Source: Janthinobacterium sp. 1_2014MBL_MicDiv (lineage in GTDB: Bacteria; Pseudomonadota; Gammaproteobacteria; Burkholderiales; Burkholderiaceae_D). Taken from it: a DNA stretch of 64,000 nucleotides. The notes beneath the pieces are model-generated. The model had not been told where the DNA came from. It worked only from the letters and a program-made list of their open reading frames with translations, and searched no databases. Of this stretch, positions 16,666-24,979 are shown one piece after another. Numbering within the stretch: the stretch's first letter is position 1; the number at the start of each line of letters is the position of its first letter. The translations under genes were made by a program, and so were the position numbers. The stretch spans positions 2,852,001-2,916,000 of the forward strand of contig NZ_CP011319.1 of the NCBI RefSeq assembly GCF_001865675.1. The letters run 5' to 3'.

Positions 16666-17361
16666 ATGATGAAACACGCACTCTCCCTGCCCGCCGTCGT
16701 GCTTGCCGCAGCGCTGGCCGCCTGCCAGGCGCCGCCGCCGCCCACCTCGGCCGAGATCGAAGCCGTCGCCATGCATGCGCGCCAGGCGGGCGACCACAAG
16801 GCCGAGCGCCGCGTGCGCGGCTGGGCCAGCAAGGACATGCCCGTCGCCGAGCGCGAACTGGCGCTGATTTACCAGGCCAGGCCCGAGCGCCGCGCCGATG
16901 CCCTGACCCTGTTCGAACAGGCGGCCCGCGCCGGCGACACGGAAGCCGCGTTCGAACTGGGCCAGATGCTGCGCGCGGCCGCGCCGGAACAGGCGTGGCC
17001 ATGGTACCGCCAGGCGGCGCAGCAAGGCCACGCGAAAGCTGCGCTAATGCTGGGCCTGCTGGCGGCGAATGGCGAAGGCGTGCCGAAAGACCAGGCGGAG
17101 GCGGCGCGCTGGCTGGACAGATCGAGCGCGCTGGGCAATGCACACGCCATGTTTTTGCTTTACAACGCCTACCGCGAAGGCCGCGGCGTGGCGCGCGACC
17201 CGGCCAAGGGCCGCGAGTTGCTGGAAGAAGCGGCCCACCACGAATACCCGCCCGCCATCCAGGAACTGGCCATGACGCTGCAGGCCGACGATGCGCTGCG
17301 CGCCGGCCACCTGATGAAGGAAGCGACGGAACACCGGCACAACAACTGGAACCGGTTTTAA
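16666..17361 (+). CDS. Sel1/TPR-repeat lipoprotein
   Basis: The roughly 231-residue protein has a lipoprotein signal with lipobox LAAC (ALAACQAPPPP) followed by at least four Sel1-type helical repeats, seen as GDTEAAFELGQML, GHAKAALMLGLLAANGEGVPKD and GNAHAMFLLYNAYREGRGVARD. Sel1 repeats mediate protein-protein contacts, often in envelope or polysaccharide machinery. ATG 16666 or 16669 is preferred over the upstream in-frame TTG 16654, since GAAGG at 16656-16660 is well placed. A partner is not evident from the neighbourhood. Confidence 0.85.
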   Translation: MMKHALSLPAVVLAAALAACQAPPPPTSAEIEAVAMHARQAGDHKAERRVRGWASKDMPVAERELALIYQARPERRADALTLFEQAARAGDTEAAFELGQMLRAAAPEQAWPWYRQAAQQGHAKAALMLGLLAANGEGVPKDQAEAARWLDRSSALGNAHAMFLLYNAYREGRGVARDPAKGRELLEEAAHHEYPPAIQELAMTLQADDALRAGHLMKEATEHRHNNWNRF

Positions 17362-17790
17362 GCCGGCTCAAGGCCAGGCCGTATTTCCAAGTGGAAAGCA
17401 GCTTGCAGGCATAAGCTGGCCCGGCACGCACAGGTGTCCGTGCGCCATCGGATCGCGAGGCAAGCATGGCAGACCAGCGGACGGGGCCGATAAAGCACGG
17501 CGACTTGCCATTCAGCTATCCGGACGGCCCGGCCCCGGGCGACGACCCGGCAGCGGCATCCCCGACAGCGCGCTGCTGAACCGCCACCATGGCATGCGGT
17601 GCGATACAGCGGCAACAGCTGGTCGGGCGGCAGCCGGCAGACGGCATTGAAATGCGAACGCCTGATCCGGCGCCACTTGCCGGCAGGAATACGCGGCCAT
17701 GCGGCCGTGCCGGAATGGCTGCGAACGAACTGGGTCAACTATCCCCGACACGGCAGGAATGCTGCTGCAGCTTTGCGCTGCGTCAACGGT
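17362..17790. other. Intergenic stretch without a convincing gene
   Basis: About 430 bases lie between the Sel1 gene and the katA promoter. A 73-codon plus-strand frame at 17599-17820 (MRYSGNSWSGG...) has no good ribosome site, runs through the proposed promoter and matches nothing I recognise. Its Trp/Arg-rich composition leaves open a decayed gene remnant. No terminator with a T-run was found. Confidence 0.4.
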
Positions 17791-17791
17791 G

Positions 17792-17821
17792 TTGGGGTAG
17801 ACATTACCGAAGGGCTATGAT
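17792..17821 (+). promoter_or_regulatory. Candidate sigma-70 promoter of katA
   Basis: TTGGGG (17792-17797), an 18-base spacer and TATGAT (17816-17821) give an acceptable sigma-70 promoter. Transcription from near 17828 would leave a leader of about 190 bases before the catalase ATG. No clear OxyR site was identified. Confidence 0.4.
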
Positions 17822-17827
17822 GGACGC

Positions 17828-17985
17828 GCCGCCTCCACGGAGGCGGCGGGGCTGCTGCCGGCCCCGAAATGGATTACACTGAATTTGCTTTTTAGAAATT
17901 GATTGCTCTGGACCAGCCTCGGTGAGTCGGTACGTATCAGTACCGCATGCTCAACCCAGCCAGTGTTTGGGTAGGCGCCTTGGCT
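17828..17985 (+). promoter_or_regulatory. Structured 5' leader of katA
   Basis: Three or four hairpins can be drawn. GCCGCCTCC/GGAGGCGGC lies at 17828-17847 and a GGGGC/GCCCC stem follows it. The most regular stem pairs CGGTAC (17928-17933) with GTACCG (17940-17945) and is extended by GGT-GAG (17921-17926) against CTC-A-ACC (17950-17956). A last stem pairs AGCCA (17958-17962) with TGGCT (17981-17985). AT-rich sequence at 17876-17905 separates the two groups. The ribosome site AAAGAAAGAG follows. This could be a cis-acting RNA controlling catalase; no known riboswitch was recognised. Confidence 0.4.
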
Positions 17986-18018
17986 CGTCCGTTGACCTCC
18001 CTATAAAGAAAGAGTCCA

Positions 18019-19455
18019 ATGAAAAAGCTGACCACCGCCTTTGGCGCGCCTGTTGTAGACAATCAAAACATCCAGACGGCCGGCCCGCGCGGCCCGGCCC
18101 TGTTGCAAGATGTCTGGTTCCTGGAAAAGCTGGCCCACTTCGACCGCGAAGTCATCCCGGAACGCCGCATGCACGCCAAGGGCTCGGGCGCACACGGCAC
18201 GTTTACCGTCACGCACGACATCACGCGCTACACGCGGGCGAAAATCTTTGGCGAAGTGGGCAAGAAAACGCCGATGTTTGCGCGCTTTTCCACGGTGGCC
18301 GGCGAACGGGGCGCGGCCGATGCGGAACGCGACATCCGCGGCTTCGCCCTGAAGTTTTACACGGAAGAAGGTAATTGGGATCTGGTCGGCAACAATACAC
18401 CCGTCTTCTTCATGCGCGACCCCTTGAAATTTCCCGACCTGAACCACGCCATCAAGCGCGACCCGCGCACCGGTTTGCGCAGCGCCAACAGCAACTGGGA
18501 CTTCTGGACCTCGCTGCCGGAAGCCCTGCACCAGGTCACCGTGGTGATGAGCGACCGTGGCCTGCCGCGCAGCTTCCGCCACATGCACGGCTTCGGCAGC
18601 CATACCTTCAGCTTCCTGAATGCGCAAAACGAGCGTTTCTGGGTCAAGTTCACCTTCAAAACCCAGCAAGGGATTCAAAACCTGACGGATGCCGAAGCCG
18701 AGGAACTGGTGGGCAAGGACCGCGAAAGCTCGCACCGCGACCTGTATGAAAGCATCGAGAACAAGGACTTCCCGCGCTGGACCCTGTACGTGCAGATCAT
18801 GCCGGAAAAAGAGGCAGGCACTTACCACCTCAACCCGTTCGACCTGTCGAAAGTGTGGCCGCACGGCGACTATCCATTGATCGAAGTAGGCGTGCTGGAA
18901 TTGAACCGCAATGCCGACAACCACTTTGCCGAAGTGGAACAGGCGGCCTTCAACCCGGCCAATGTGGTGCCCGGCATCAGCTTTTCGCCGGACAAGATGC
19001 TGCAGGGTCGCTTGTTTTCGTATGGCGATGCGCAGCGCTACCGCCTCGGCGTCAACCACAGCCACATTCCCGTCAACGCGCCGAAGTGCCCGTTCCACAG
19101 CTACCACCGCGACGGCCAGATGCGCGTCGACGGCAACCAGGGCGGCACCCTGGGCTATGAGCCGAACAGTCAGCAGGAATGGGCCGAGCAGCCCGATTTC
19201 CGCGAGCCGCCGCTCAGCATCGAGGGCGCGGCCGACCACTGGAACCACCGCGTCGACGAGGATTACTATTCGCAGCCGCGCGCCCTGTTCCGCCTGATGA
19301 CGCCGGCACAGCAGCAAGCCCTGTTCGAGAATACGGCGCGCGCCATCTCGGGCGCGTCCGACGAGGTCAAGCAACGCCACATCGGCAACTGCACCCTGTG
19401 CGACCCGGCCTATGGCGCCGGCGTGGCCGAGGCGATTAGCCGCCTGAGCAAGTAA
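18019..19455 (+). CDS. katA: Monofunctional haem catalase (small-subunit, clade 3 type)
   Basis: The 478-residue enzyme disproportionates hydrogen peroxide to water and oxygen. Active-site residues are visible: His52 in RRMHAKGSGAHG, Asn125 in VGNNTPVFF, and proximal haem ligand Tyr335 in RLFSYGDAQRYRLG. NADPH-binding-type residues of small catalases are plausible around residues 170-280. Length fits clade 3 small-subunit catalases rather than the 700-residue HPII type. No signal peptide is present, so it is cytoplasmic. It is monocistronic, with a long folded leader and a hairpin after the stop. Confidence 0.96.
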   Translation: MKKLTTAFGAPVVDNQNIQTAGPRGPALLQDVWFLEKLAHFDREVIPERRMHAKGSGAHGTFTVTHDITRYTRAKIFGEVGKKTPMFARFSTVAGERGAADAERDIRGFALKFYTEEGNWDLVGNNTPVFFMRDPLKFPDLNHAIKRDPRTGLRSANSNWDFWTSLPEALHQVTVVMSDRGLPRSFRHMHGFGSHTFSFLNAQNERFWVKFTFKTQQGIQNLTDAEAEELVGKDRESSHRDLYESIENKDFPRWTLYVQIMPEKEAGTYHLNPFDLSKVWPHGDYPLIEVGVLELNRNADNHFAEVEQAAFNPANVVPGISFSPDKMLQGRLFSYGDAQRYRLGVNHSHIPVNAPKCPFHSYHRDGQMRVDGNQGGTLGYEPNSQQEWAEQPDFREPPLSIEGAADHWNHRVDEDYYSQPRALFRLMTPAQQQALFENTARAISGASDEVKQRHIGNCTLCDPAYGAGVAEAISRLSK

Positions 19456-19479
19456 GACCCGCACGCAAGACCCGCACCT

Positions 19480-19506
19480 CCTGCCGCGGCGACAGCCTGC
19501 GGCAGG
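19480..19506 (+). terminator. Possible terminator hairpin after katA
   Basis: CCTGCCGC (19480-19487) pairs exactly with GCGGCAGG (19499-19506) around an 11-base loop, 24 bases after the katA stop. No T-run follows, so rho-independent termination is uncertain. Confidence 0.4.
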
Positions 19507-19711
19507 AAATGCCTGCTCGCGCCTCGGGCAATACGGGACGGCGGCCAGGCGGCGGTCGGATAAGCGTCCGATGGCGATCTGATAACGCGAGCTGGCGACG
19601 CGAGCTGACACCGGCCAGGCAAAAACACGACAAGCGGCAGCGGCAGCCCGCGAGGCCCCCAACCCGGTGCCTGACCAGGCGCCCGCGCCCGCCATGGTGC
19701 CGGAATGCCGC

Positions 19712-20050
19712 TTACCAGCGCTGGATATCGATCTGGCCCGTGATGCTCGTTTCCACCGGATAACCTTCTACTTGCAGCGGCACGCGCGGCTTGACGGACG
19801 AGTCGCGCAGGTACACGACGATGGCTTCCCGGCCGATGGCCGTTTGCCCGAGGCTGACGCCTTCGACGCCGTCGATGGCCATCAGTGCCCGCTCATTGCG
19901 CCGCTTTGCCGCTTCCAGCCGGCCGTGCGGCTGCGTTTGCCCGCCCAGGCCGCCGCCCGCCGCGGCCTGTCCGCCGCCGTCCGGCAGGTAAGGCATGGCC
20001 GCATCTTCAAAGACGGCGTACGGCGCCTGTACGAATTTACTGTTTGACAT
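19712..20050 (-). CDS. Small stand-alone copy of the neighbouring protease's N-terminal domain
   Basis: This 112-residue protein starts at ATG 20050 with a strong AGGAGGG ribosome site at 20058-20064. After a Gly-rich segment (residues 24-38) it has a compact alpha/beta domain: IDGVEGVSLGQTAIG, AIVVYL, VPLQVEGYPVETSITGQID. The same pattern occurs in the N-terminal part of the upstream trypsin-fold protein (GNIQGVSIGLGEG, ALTLYV, VPVNIVVTGIID). The gene lies 163 bases downstream of the protease in the same direction. It may bind, fold or inhibit the protease; this is inference. No signal peptide, no catalytic residues. Confidence 0.75.
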   Translation of the reverse strand: MSNSKFVQAPYAVFEDAAMPYLPDGGGQAAAGGGLGGQTQPHGRLEAAKRRNERALMAIDGVEGVSLGQTAIGREAIVVYLRDSSVKPRVPLQVEGYPVETSITGQIDIQRW

Positions 20051-20213
20051 GACAAGCCCTCCTGATGCTGTCCATGATACACCCGGCAAACCGGCGTCGC
20101 CACCGCCGCCGCCTGCCGGGCAGCAGCATGCGCGGCAAGCGCCACTGACAAGTTCATCATCGTGCAAGGAGCGGCGTTATGCAAGGTGGCGTAACACCGC
20201 CGCGTCACTGCAC

Positions 20214-21395
20214 TCAGGTGTACAGGTTGATGTCGAGGGCCACCACCACCCGGCGCATCTGGTTGGCGAACGTGATGTTGCCGCCGCCGGCAAACAGCAG
20301 GCCGACGGGATTGCGCTGCTGGTTCCAGGTCCAGATGGACGAGCCGGAATCGCCGCCCGCACTGAAGGCCCCGCTGACGCCCGTGATGGCGATCTGGTCC
20401 TGGAACAGCGCGATCCTGCCGCCGCCATAGTTGACGTTGATGGTGGCGCCCAGGCCCGTGATGCGGCCCTGCGTCAGTTGCGTCGTGCGCCCTGACTTGC
20501 CGACCAGCATGCCCAAGGCGGGCGCCACCAGCGCGTTGCTGATGCGGAAATAGGCAGGCACGCCGCCGCTGAGGAAGACCAGTTCGGGGCGCACGCGGTC
20601 TGGCCAGGCCCAGCCGGTGGCACAGTCAACGAAATTGACGCCGCCGCTGAAATTGATGGGCACGAAGCGCTCGAGTACCGCCACCTGGTCTTGCGGACAC
20701 CTGCCGCCATCGATGGGGCCAGGCTGCACGATGCAATCGTTGAACACGGCGTTGTTCGAGTTGGCCAGCACGTGATTATTGCTCAGTATCATCAGGCGGT
20801 TGTTGCGCGGCGCGCTGCGGCCCACGGCCAGGCAGCCGATGGTGCCGGCCGTGATGCGGAAATGCCCGACCGAAACCCCGCCCGGCGCCGGGCGCAGGCG
20901 GAAACGGTGCGGCTGCGCATCGATGATGCCCGTGACGACGATATTCACGGGCACACTGTCGCTGGCCACGGCGCGCACGCCCATGGCCCCCACGATGGCC
21001 GCCTTGGCGCGATCGACGGAGGTCGGCTCGGCTACATACAGGGTCAGGGCCGGCATGCCCGGCTCGCCGGACGAACTGTCGCTGGCGCCCTCGCCCAGGC
21101 CGATCGACACGCCCTGGATATTGCCCGAATCGCTGAAGGCGTCGGCGGCGCGCACGCCCCCCGCCTGCAGGATGGCCTGGCGCATGCCGTCCTCGATGCT
21201 GCGCTTGATTTCCAGTAACTCCATGCTGACGCCGCTCAAGGCATCGGATACTTCCGATACGGACGCGCTCTCGATATTGCCGTCGCCGTCGCCGGGATCG
21301 GCAAACTGGTTCACTGCCTCTTCGTCGTCCGCACTCTGTCCCTTGCCAGCCGCGCCGCCCGGCGGCGCGCTGAAACCATTGTCATTGCCGATCAT
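20214..21395 (-). CDS. NAL1-like trypsin-fold serine protease
   Basis: The 393-residue protein has a disordered acidic N-terminus (residues 1-60), an alpha/beta domain near 65-165 shared with the small downstream protein, and a chymotrypsin-fold protease domain from about 170. The catalytic triad is visible: His in LSNNHVLA, Asp in NFVDCA, Ser in AGGDSGSS. It has no signal peptide and resembles the bacterial relatives of plant NARROW LEAF 1 peptidases, which are cytoplasmic. ATG 21395 is set by GAGGAGAA just upstream; an in-frame start at 21443 lacks this. It is divergent from prkA across 237 bases. Confidence 0.82.
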   Translation of the reverse strand: MIGNDNGFSAPPGGAAGKGQSADDEEAVNQFADPGDGDGNIESASVSEVSDALSGVSMELLEIKRSIEDGMRQAILQAGGVRAADAFSDSGNIQGVSIGLGEGASDSSSGEPGMPALTLYVAEPTSVDRAKAAIVGAMGVRAVASDSVPVNIVVTGIIDAQPHRFRLRPAPGGVSVGHFRITAGTIGCLAVGRSAPRNNRLMILSNNHVLANSNNAVFNDCIVQPGPIDGGRCPQDQVAVLERFVPINFSGGVNFVDCATGWAWPDRVRPELVFLSGGVPAYFRISNALVAPALGMLVGKSGRTTQLTQGRITGLGATINVNYGGGRIALFQDQIAITGVSGAFSAGGDSGSSIWTWNQQRNPVGLLFAGGGNITFANQMRRVVVALDINLYT

Positions 21396-21632
21396 GTCGT
21401 TCTCCTCGTGGGTCGCTCTGGAAGTCCAGTGTGGGCCGGCCACGGCACCCGGTATTGATCTGGATTCAACTGTGCTGCGCAGGAGCGCCGTGCGCCACCT
21501 GTGTTCAATGTGCCGGAAATAGTTCCGTTTTTAAGCTTGAGCGAGATCAGGCGTGCGACTAGAGGCTGCGCCGTATACTGGGTTAATCAACTAGCCGCAG
21601 CGCCACCGCGTGACGGCAGGGATGGAAAAACA

Positions 21633-23669
21633 ATGACGAGCCCAGGCAGCACTCACCAGCCCCCCGACGATGCGCGCAAGTCTGCAACGCCGGCAATGGC
21701 ACCGCTACTCGATGGCGCCCCGCAGGCGGGGCATCAGGACGATGCGCCGCGCGCCCGCTTCGCCCATGACATGGCGGCCTATGCGGCGCAACACCGCATC
21801 ACGCCCTGGCGCGGCCAGTTTGCCGATTTTCTCGAGCAAATCCTGCCCACGGGCGCCACCTTGCTGGCACGCAACGCCCACCAGTACCTGTGGGACATGA
21901 TGCGCTGGAACGGCCAGGCGGATGGCGGCGGGCGTTTCCGTTGCCGCCTGTTCGACGACGAACTGTTCGGCATCGACGAAGCGATCGACCGCGTTGCCGC
22001 CTATTTCAAGGCGGCGGCCGCCGGTTCCGAAGTGGGCCGGCGCATGCTGCTATTGTTGGGACCGCCGTCGGGCGGCAAGTCGACCATGGTGATCCTGCTC
22101 AAGCGGGGACTGGAGGAATACAGCCACAGCAGCGAAGGCGCGCTGTACGGCATCGATGGCTGTCCCGTGCATGAATCGCCGCTGCACCTGGTGCCGCACG
22201 GCATGCGCGCCGACTTTCGCGCCAGCTACGGCGTCGAGCTGCAGGGCGAACTGTGCCCCCATTGCCGCGCACGGCTGGAAGAACAGTATGCGGGCGACTT
22301 CCTGCGCATGCCCGTCGAACGCATCCACATCTCCGAGGCGGGCCGCTGCGGCATCGGCACGTATGCGCCGCACGACCCCACCACGGCCGACCTGGCCGAC
22401 CTGGTCGGTTCCGTCGACCTGTCGAAGGTGGCGCAATACGGCGACGAGGGCGATCCGCGCGCCTGGTCGTGGTCGGGCGCCGTGTACGCGGCCAGTCGCG
22501 GCATGCTGGAAATGATCGAGATCCTCAAGGTCAAGCGCGAATTCCTGTACCTGCTGCTGACCTTGACGCAGGAAAAAAACGTCAAGGTATCGCGCTTTCC
22601 CCTGATTTACCTCGATGAAAGCATCGTGGCCCACACGAACCTGGCGGAATTTCGCAAATTCCTGCAAGAAAGTGAAAACGAGGCCTTGCTCGACCGCATG
22701 GTCATCGTGCAAGTGCCGTACACGCTCAACTATCGCGAGGAAGCGCGCATCTACCGCAAGCTGATCCTGTCGGCCGCGCCCGCCTTCCGCGGCGTGCACC
22801 TCGATCCCCACGTGCTGCATGCGGCGGCCGTGTTCGCCATCCTGAGCCGGCTGCCCGAAGCCGAAGACAAGGAAGCCGAACTGGTCAAGAAGCTGCGCAT
22901 CTATGCGGACGAAGACGTGGACGACTTGCCGCATGCGGAAATCCGGCGCATCCGCGAGCGCGACAAGGCGCCCGACGAGGGCCTGGCCGGCGTCTCGCCC
23001 CGCTTTGTCATCAATGCCCTGTCGCATGCCATCATCGCGGCCCGGCGCAACAGCCTGTCCACCATGGACGTGCTGCTGGCCCTGAAGGATGGCATCGAAA
23101 GCGATGCCCGCATCGAACCCCGGCGCAAGCGCAAGTGGATCGATTATCTGGTGCTCACGCGCAAGGATTTCTATAACCGCTGGGTCAAGGCCGACGTGCA
23201 CAAGGCACTGTTTGTCTCGTTCGAGCAGGAAGCGCAGGATTTGCTCAACAAGTATCTCGACGAAGTCGAGGCCATGCTCGACAACCGCCAGATCCGCGAC
23301 CCCATCACCAGCGAGGAACGCCGCCCGGACGAGCGCTTCCTGCGCGCCGTGGAAGAAAAAATCCATATCAGCGACTCGGGCAAGCAGTCGTTCCGCCAGG
23401 AAGTGGTGCGCAAGGCCATGGGCGCCTTCAAGCGGGGCGAAGTGTTTGGCCTGGGCAGCCACGCGCAGTTGCACGATGCGATACAGCAATATCTGTTCGA
23501 GCAGCGGCGCGACGTGCTGCGCCTCGTCAGTTCAGCCAAGCGTCCCGACGATGACGTGCGTGCGAAAATTTCCGCCGTCGAGCAGCGCCTGGTCGACGAA
23601 TACGGCTATGACGCCCACAGCGCGCGCGAAGCGCTCAACTACGTCACCACCTTGCTAGCGCAGGAGTAG
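21633..23669 (+). CDS. prkA: PrkA-family serine protein kinase / AAA+ protein (YeaG)
   Basis: The 678-residue protein has an AAA+ domain with Walker A GPPSGGKST (residues 143-151) and a C-terminal kinase-like PrkA domain. It is slightly longer than the roughly 640 residues of E. coli YeaG because of a Pro/Ala-rich N-terminal stretch. ATG 21633 is preferred over upstream in-frame starts, with GGCAGGGATGG preceding it. A plausible -10 (TATACT) lies at 21574-21579. PrkA acts with YeaH and SpoVR in stress, stationary-phase and nitrogen-limitation responses. Recent work on B. subtilis PrkA argues for ATP-dependent protease activity, so kinase versus protease is unsettled. Confidence 0.93.
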   Translation: MTSPGSTHQPPDDARKSATPAMAPLLDGAPQAGHQDDAPRARFAHDMAAYAAQHRITPWRGQFADFLEQILPTGATLLARNAHQYLWDMMRWNGQADGGGRFRCRLFDDELFGIDEAIDRVAAYFKAAAAGSEVGRRMLLLLGPPSGGKSTMVILLKRGLEEYSHSSEGALYGIDGCPVHESPLHLVPHGMRADFRASYGVELQGELCPHCRARLEEQYAGDFLRMPVERIHISEAGRCGIGTYAPHDPTTADLADLVGSVDLSKVAQYGDEGDPRAWSWSGAVYAASRGMLEMIEILKVKREFLYLLLTLTQEKNVKVSRFPLIYLDESIVAHTNLAEFRKFLQESENEALLDRMVIVQVPYTLNYREEARIYRKLILSAAPAFRGVHLDPHVLHAAAVFAILSRLPEAEDKEAELVKKLRIYADEDVDDLPHAEIRRIRERDKAPDEGLAGVSPRFVINALSHAIIAARRNSLSTMDVLLALKDGIESDARIEPRRKRKWIDYLVLTRKDFYNRWVKADVHKALFVSFEQEAQDLLNKYLDEVEAMLDNRQIRDPITSEERRPDERFLRAVEEKIHISDSGKQSFRQEVVRKAMGAFKRGEVFGLGSHAQLHDAIQQYLFEQRRDVLRLVSSAKRPDDDVRAKISAVEQRLVDEYGYDAHSAREALNYVTTLLAQE

Positions 23670-23671
23670 CG

Positions 23672-24979
23672 ATGCCCACCACCAACACGCCAGGCAGCGG
23701 CAAGCACGACGGGGGGCCGCTACCGGACGACGCGATGGGTGGAGCGGGTGCGGCGTTGCCGGCGGATACGAACGCCAACGCGGACGGGAACGCGGGTCTG
23801 GCGCCGGCCGGGCATGGCCGCGACTTCAGCCGGCCCTGGTATGCGCTGTTCTCGCGCGGTGCGCGCGACTGGCTGCGCCACAACCAGAAAGTGCGCGAAG
23901 CCGTGCAGGCGCACTTGCCCGAGCTGATTGCCGGCCCTGACCTGATCGGCGGAGCGCAGCAGCGCACGGTGCACGTGCCCGTACGCCTGCTCGAGCATGC
24001 CCATTTCCGCCTGGCGTCCGCGCGCAACAGCATCGGCGCGGGCCAGGGCGAAGGCCAGCCCGGCGATATCCTGCGCGCGGCGCGCCCGGCTGTCACGGGC
24101 GAAGGCGAGGCGCAAGGTGAAGGCGGCAATGGCGAGGGTGAAGTGCGGCTGCTGCTGGAATTTGCCGTTGACGACATCCTCGACTGGCTGTGGGATGAGC
24201 TCAAGCTGCCGCATTTGCAGCCGCGCCACCTGAGCGCCATCGACGAGGTGCAACTGGTGCGCACCGGCCTGGACCGGCATGGCGCCCGCTCGCGCCTGGA
24301 CCGGCGGCGCACGGTGAAGGAAGCCATCAAGCGACGCGCGCTGCAAACGCAGGCCGTGCCCTTCACCAACGATGACTTGCGCTATCGGCAAGTAGCGCAG
24401 CAAGCACGGCCCAGCGCGAATGCCGTCGTGTTTTTCGTGCTCGACGTGTCGGCCAGCATGGCGCAGGCCGAGCGCAAGCTGGCCAAATCCTTCTTCTTCT
24501 TTGCCTTGCAGGGCTTGCGCCGCAGCTATGCGCGCGTGGAAACGCGCTTCATCGCCCACACGACGCGGGCCTGGGAGTTTTCCGAGGCCGAGTTTTTCCA
24601 GGTCAATGGCATGGGCGGCACCATGGCGTCGAGCGCCTTCCGCCTGAGCCGAGAACTGTTGCAGGAACGCTATGCGCCCGGCCGCTACAATGCTTATCTG
24701 TTCTACGCCTCCGATGGCGAAAATTTCAGCGAAGACCGTGACGCCAGCAACCTGGCCCTGGGCGAACTGGCCGCCTTGCTCAACTATATGGGCTATGTGG
24801 AAACGCTGCCCGGCGTGGCGCGCAGCCTGGAAACGGAAATGCACCGCCTGTGCGCCGAACTGGAGCGCCGGGGCTTGCCCTTGCACAGCAGCATACTGGC
24901 CAAGCCCGACGATGTCTGGGCCGCCATCCGCACCTTCTTCCAGCACGAAGCGGCCGCGACCGGAGAGGCGCCATGCTGA
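23672..24979 (+). CDS. yeaH: YeaH/YhbH family von Willebrand A-like protein (DUF444)
   Basis: The 435-residue protein contains the DUF444 signature: SARNSIGAGQG in the first half, an Arg-rich linker, and a vWA-like domain starting VVFFVLDVSASM with a MIDAS-type DxSxS motif. The C-terminal region shows YASDGENFSED. It is encoded two bases after prkA and overlaps spoVR by 7 bases, so the three are one operon. YeaH is thought to be a partner or substrate of PrkA. A Gly/Ala-rich N-terminal tail of about 45 residues is unusual but shows no motif. Confidence 0.93.
   Translation: MPTTNTPGSGKHDGGPLPDDAMGGAGAALPADTNANADGNAGLAPAGHGRDFSRPWYALFSRGARDWLRHNQKVREAVQAHLPELIAGPDLIGGAQQRTVHVPVRLLEHAHFRLASARNSIGAGQGEGQPGDILRAARPAVTGEGEAQGEGGNGEGEVRLLLEFAVDDILDWLWDELKLPHLQPRHLSAIDEVQLVRTGLDRHGARSRLDRRRTVKEAIKRRALQTQAVPFTNDDLRYRQVAQQARPSANAVVFFVLDVSASMAQAERKLAKSFFFFALQGLRRSYARVETRFIAHTTRAWEFSEAEFFQVNGMGGTMASSAFRLSRELLQERYAPGRYNAYLFYASDGENFSEDRDASNLALGELAALLNYMGYVETLPGVARSLETEMHRLCAELERRGLPLHSSILAKPDDVWAAIRTFFQHEAAATGEAPC

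Noticed and set aside
17921..17985. tRNA or known riboswitch in the katA leader
   Set aside because: The stems do not form a cloverleaf, there is no acceptor CCA or T-loop consensus, and no riboswitch core was recognised.
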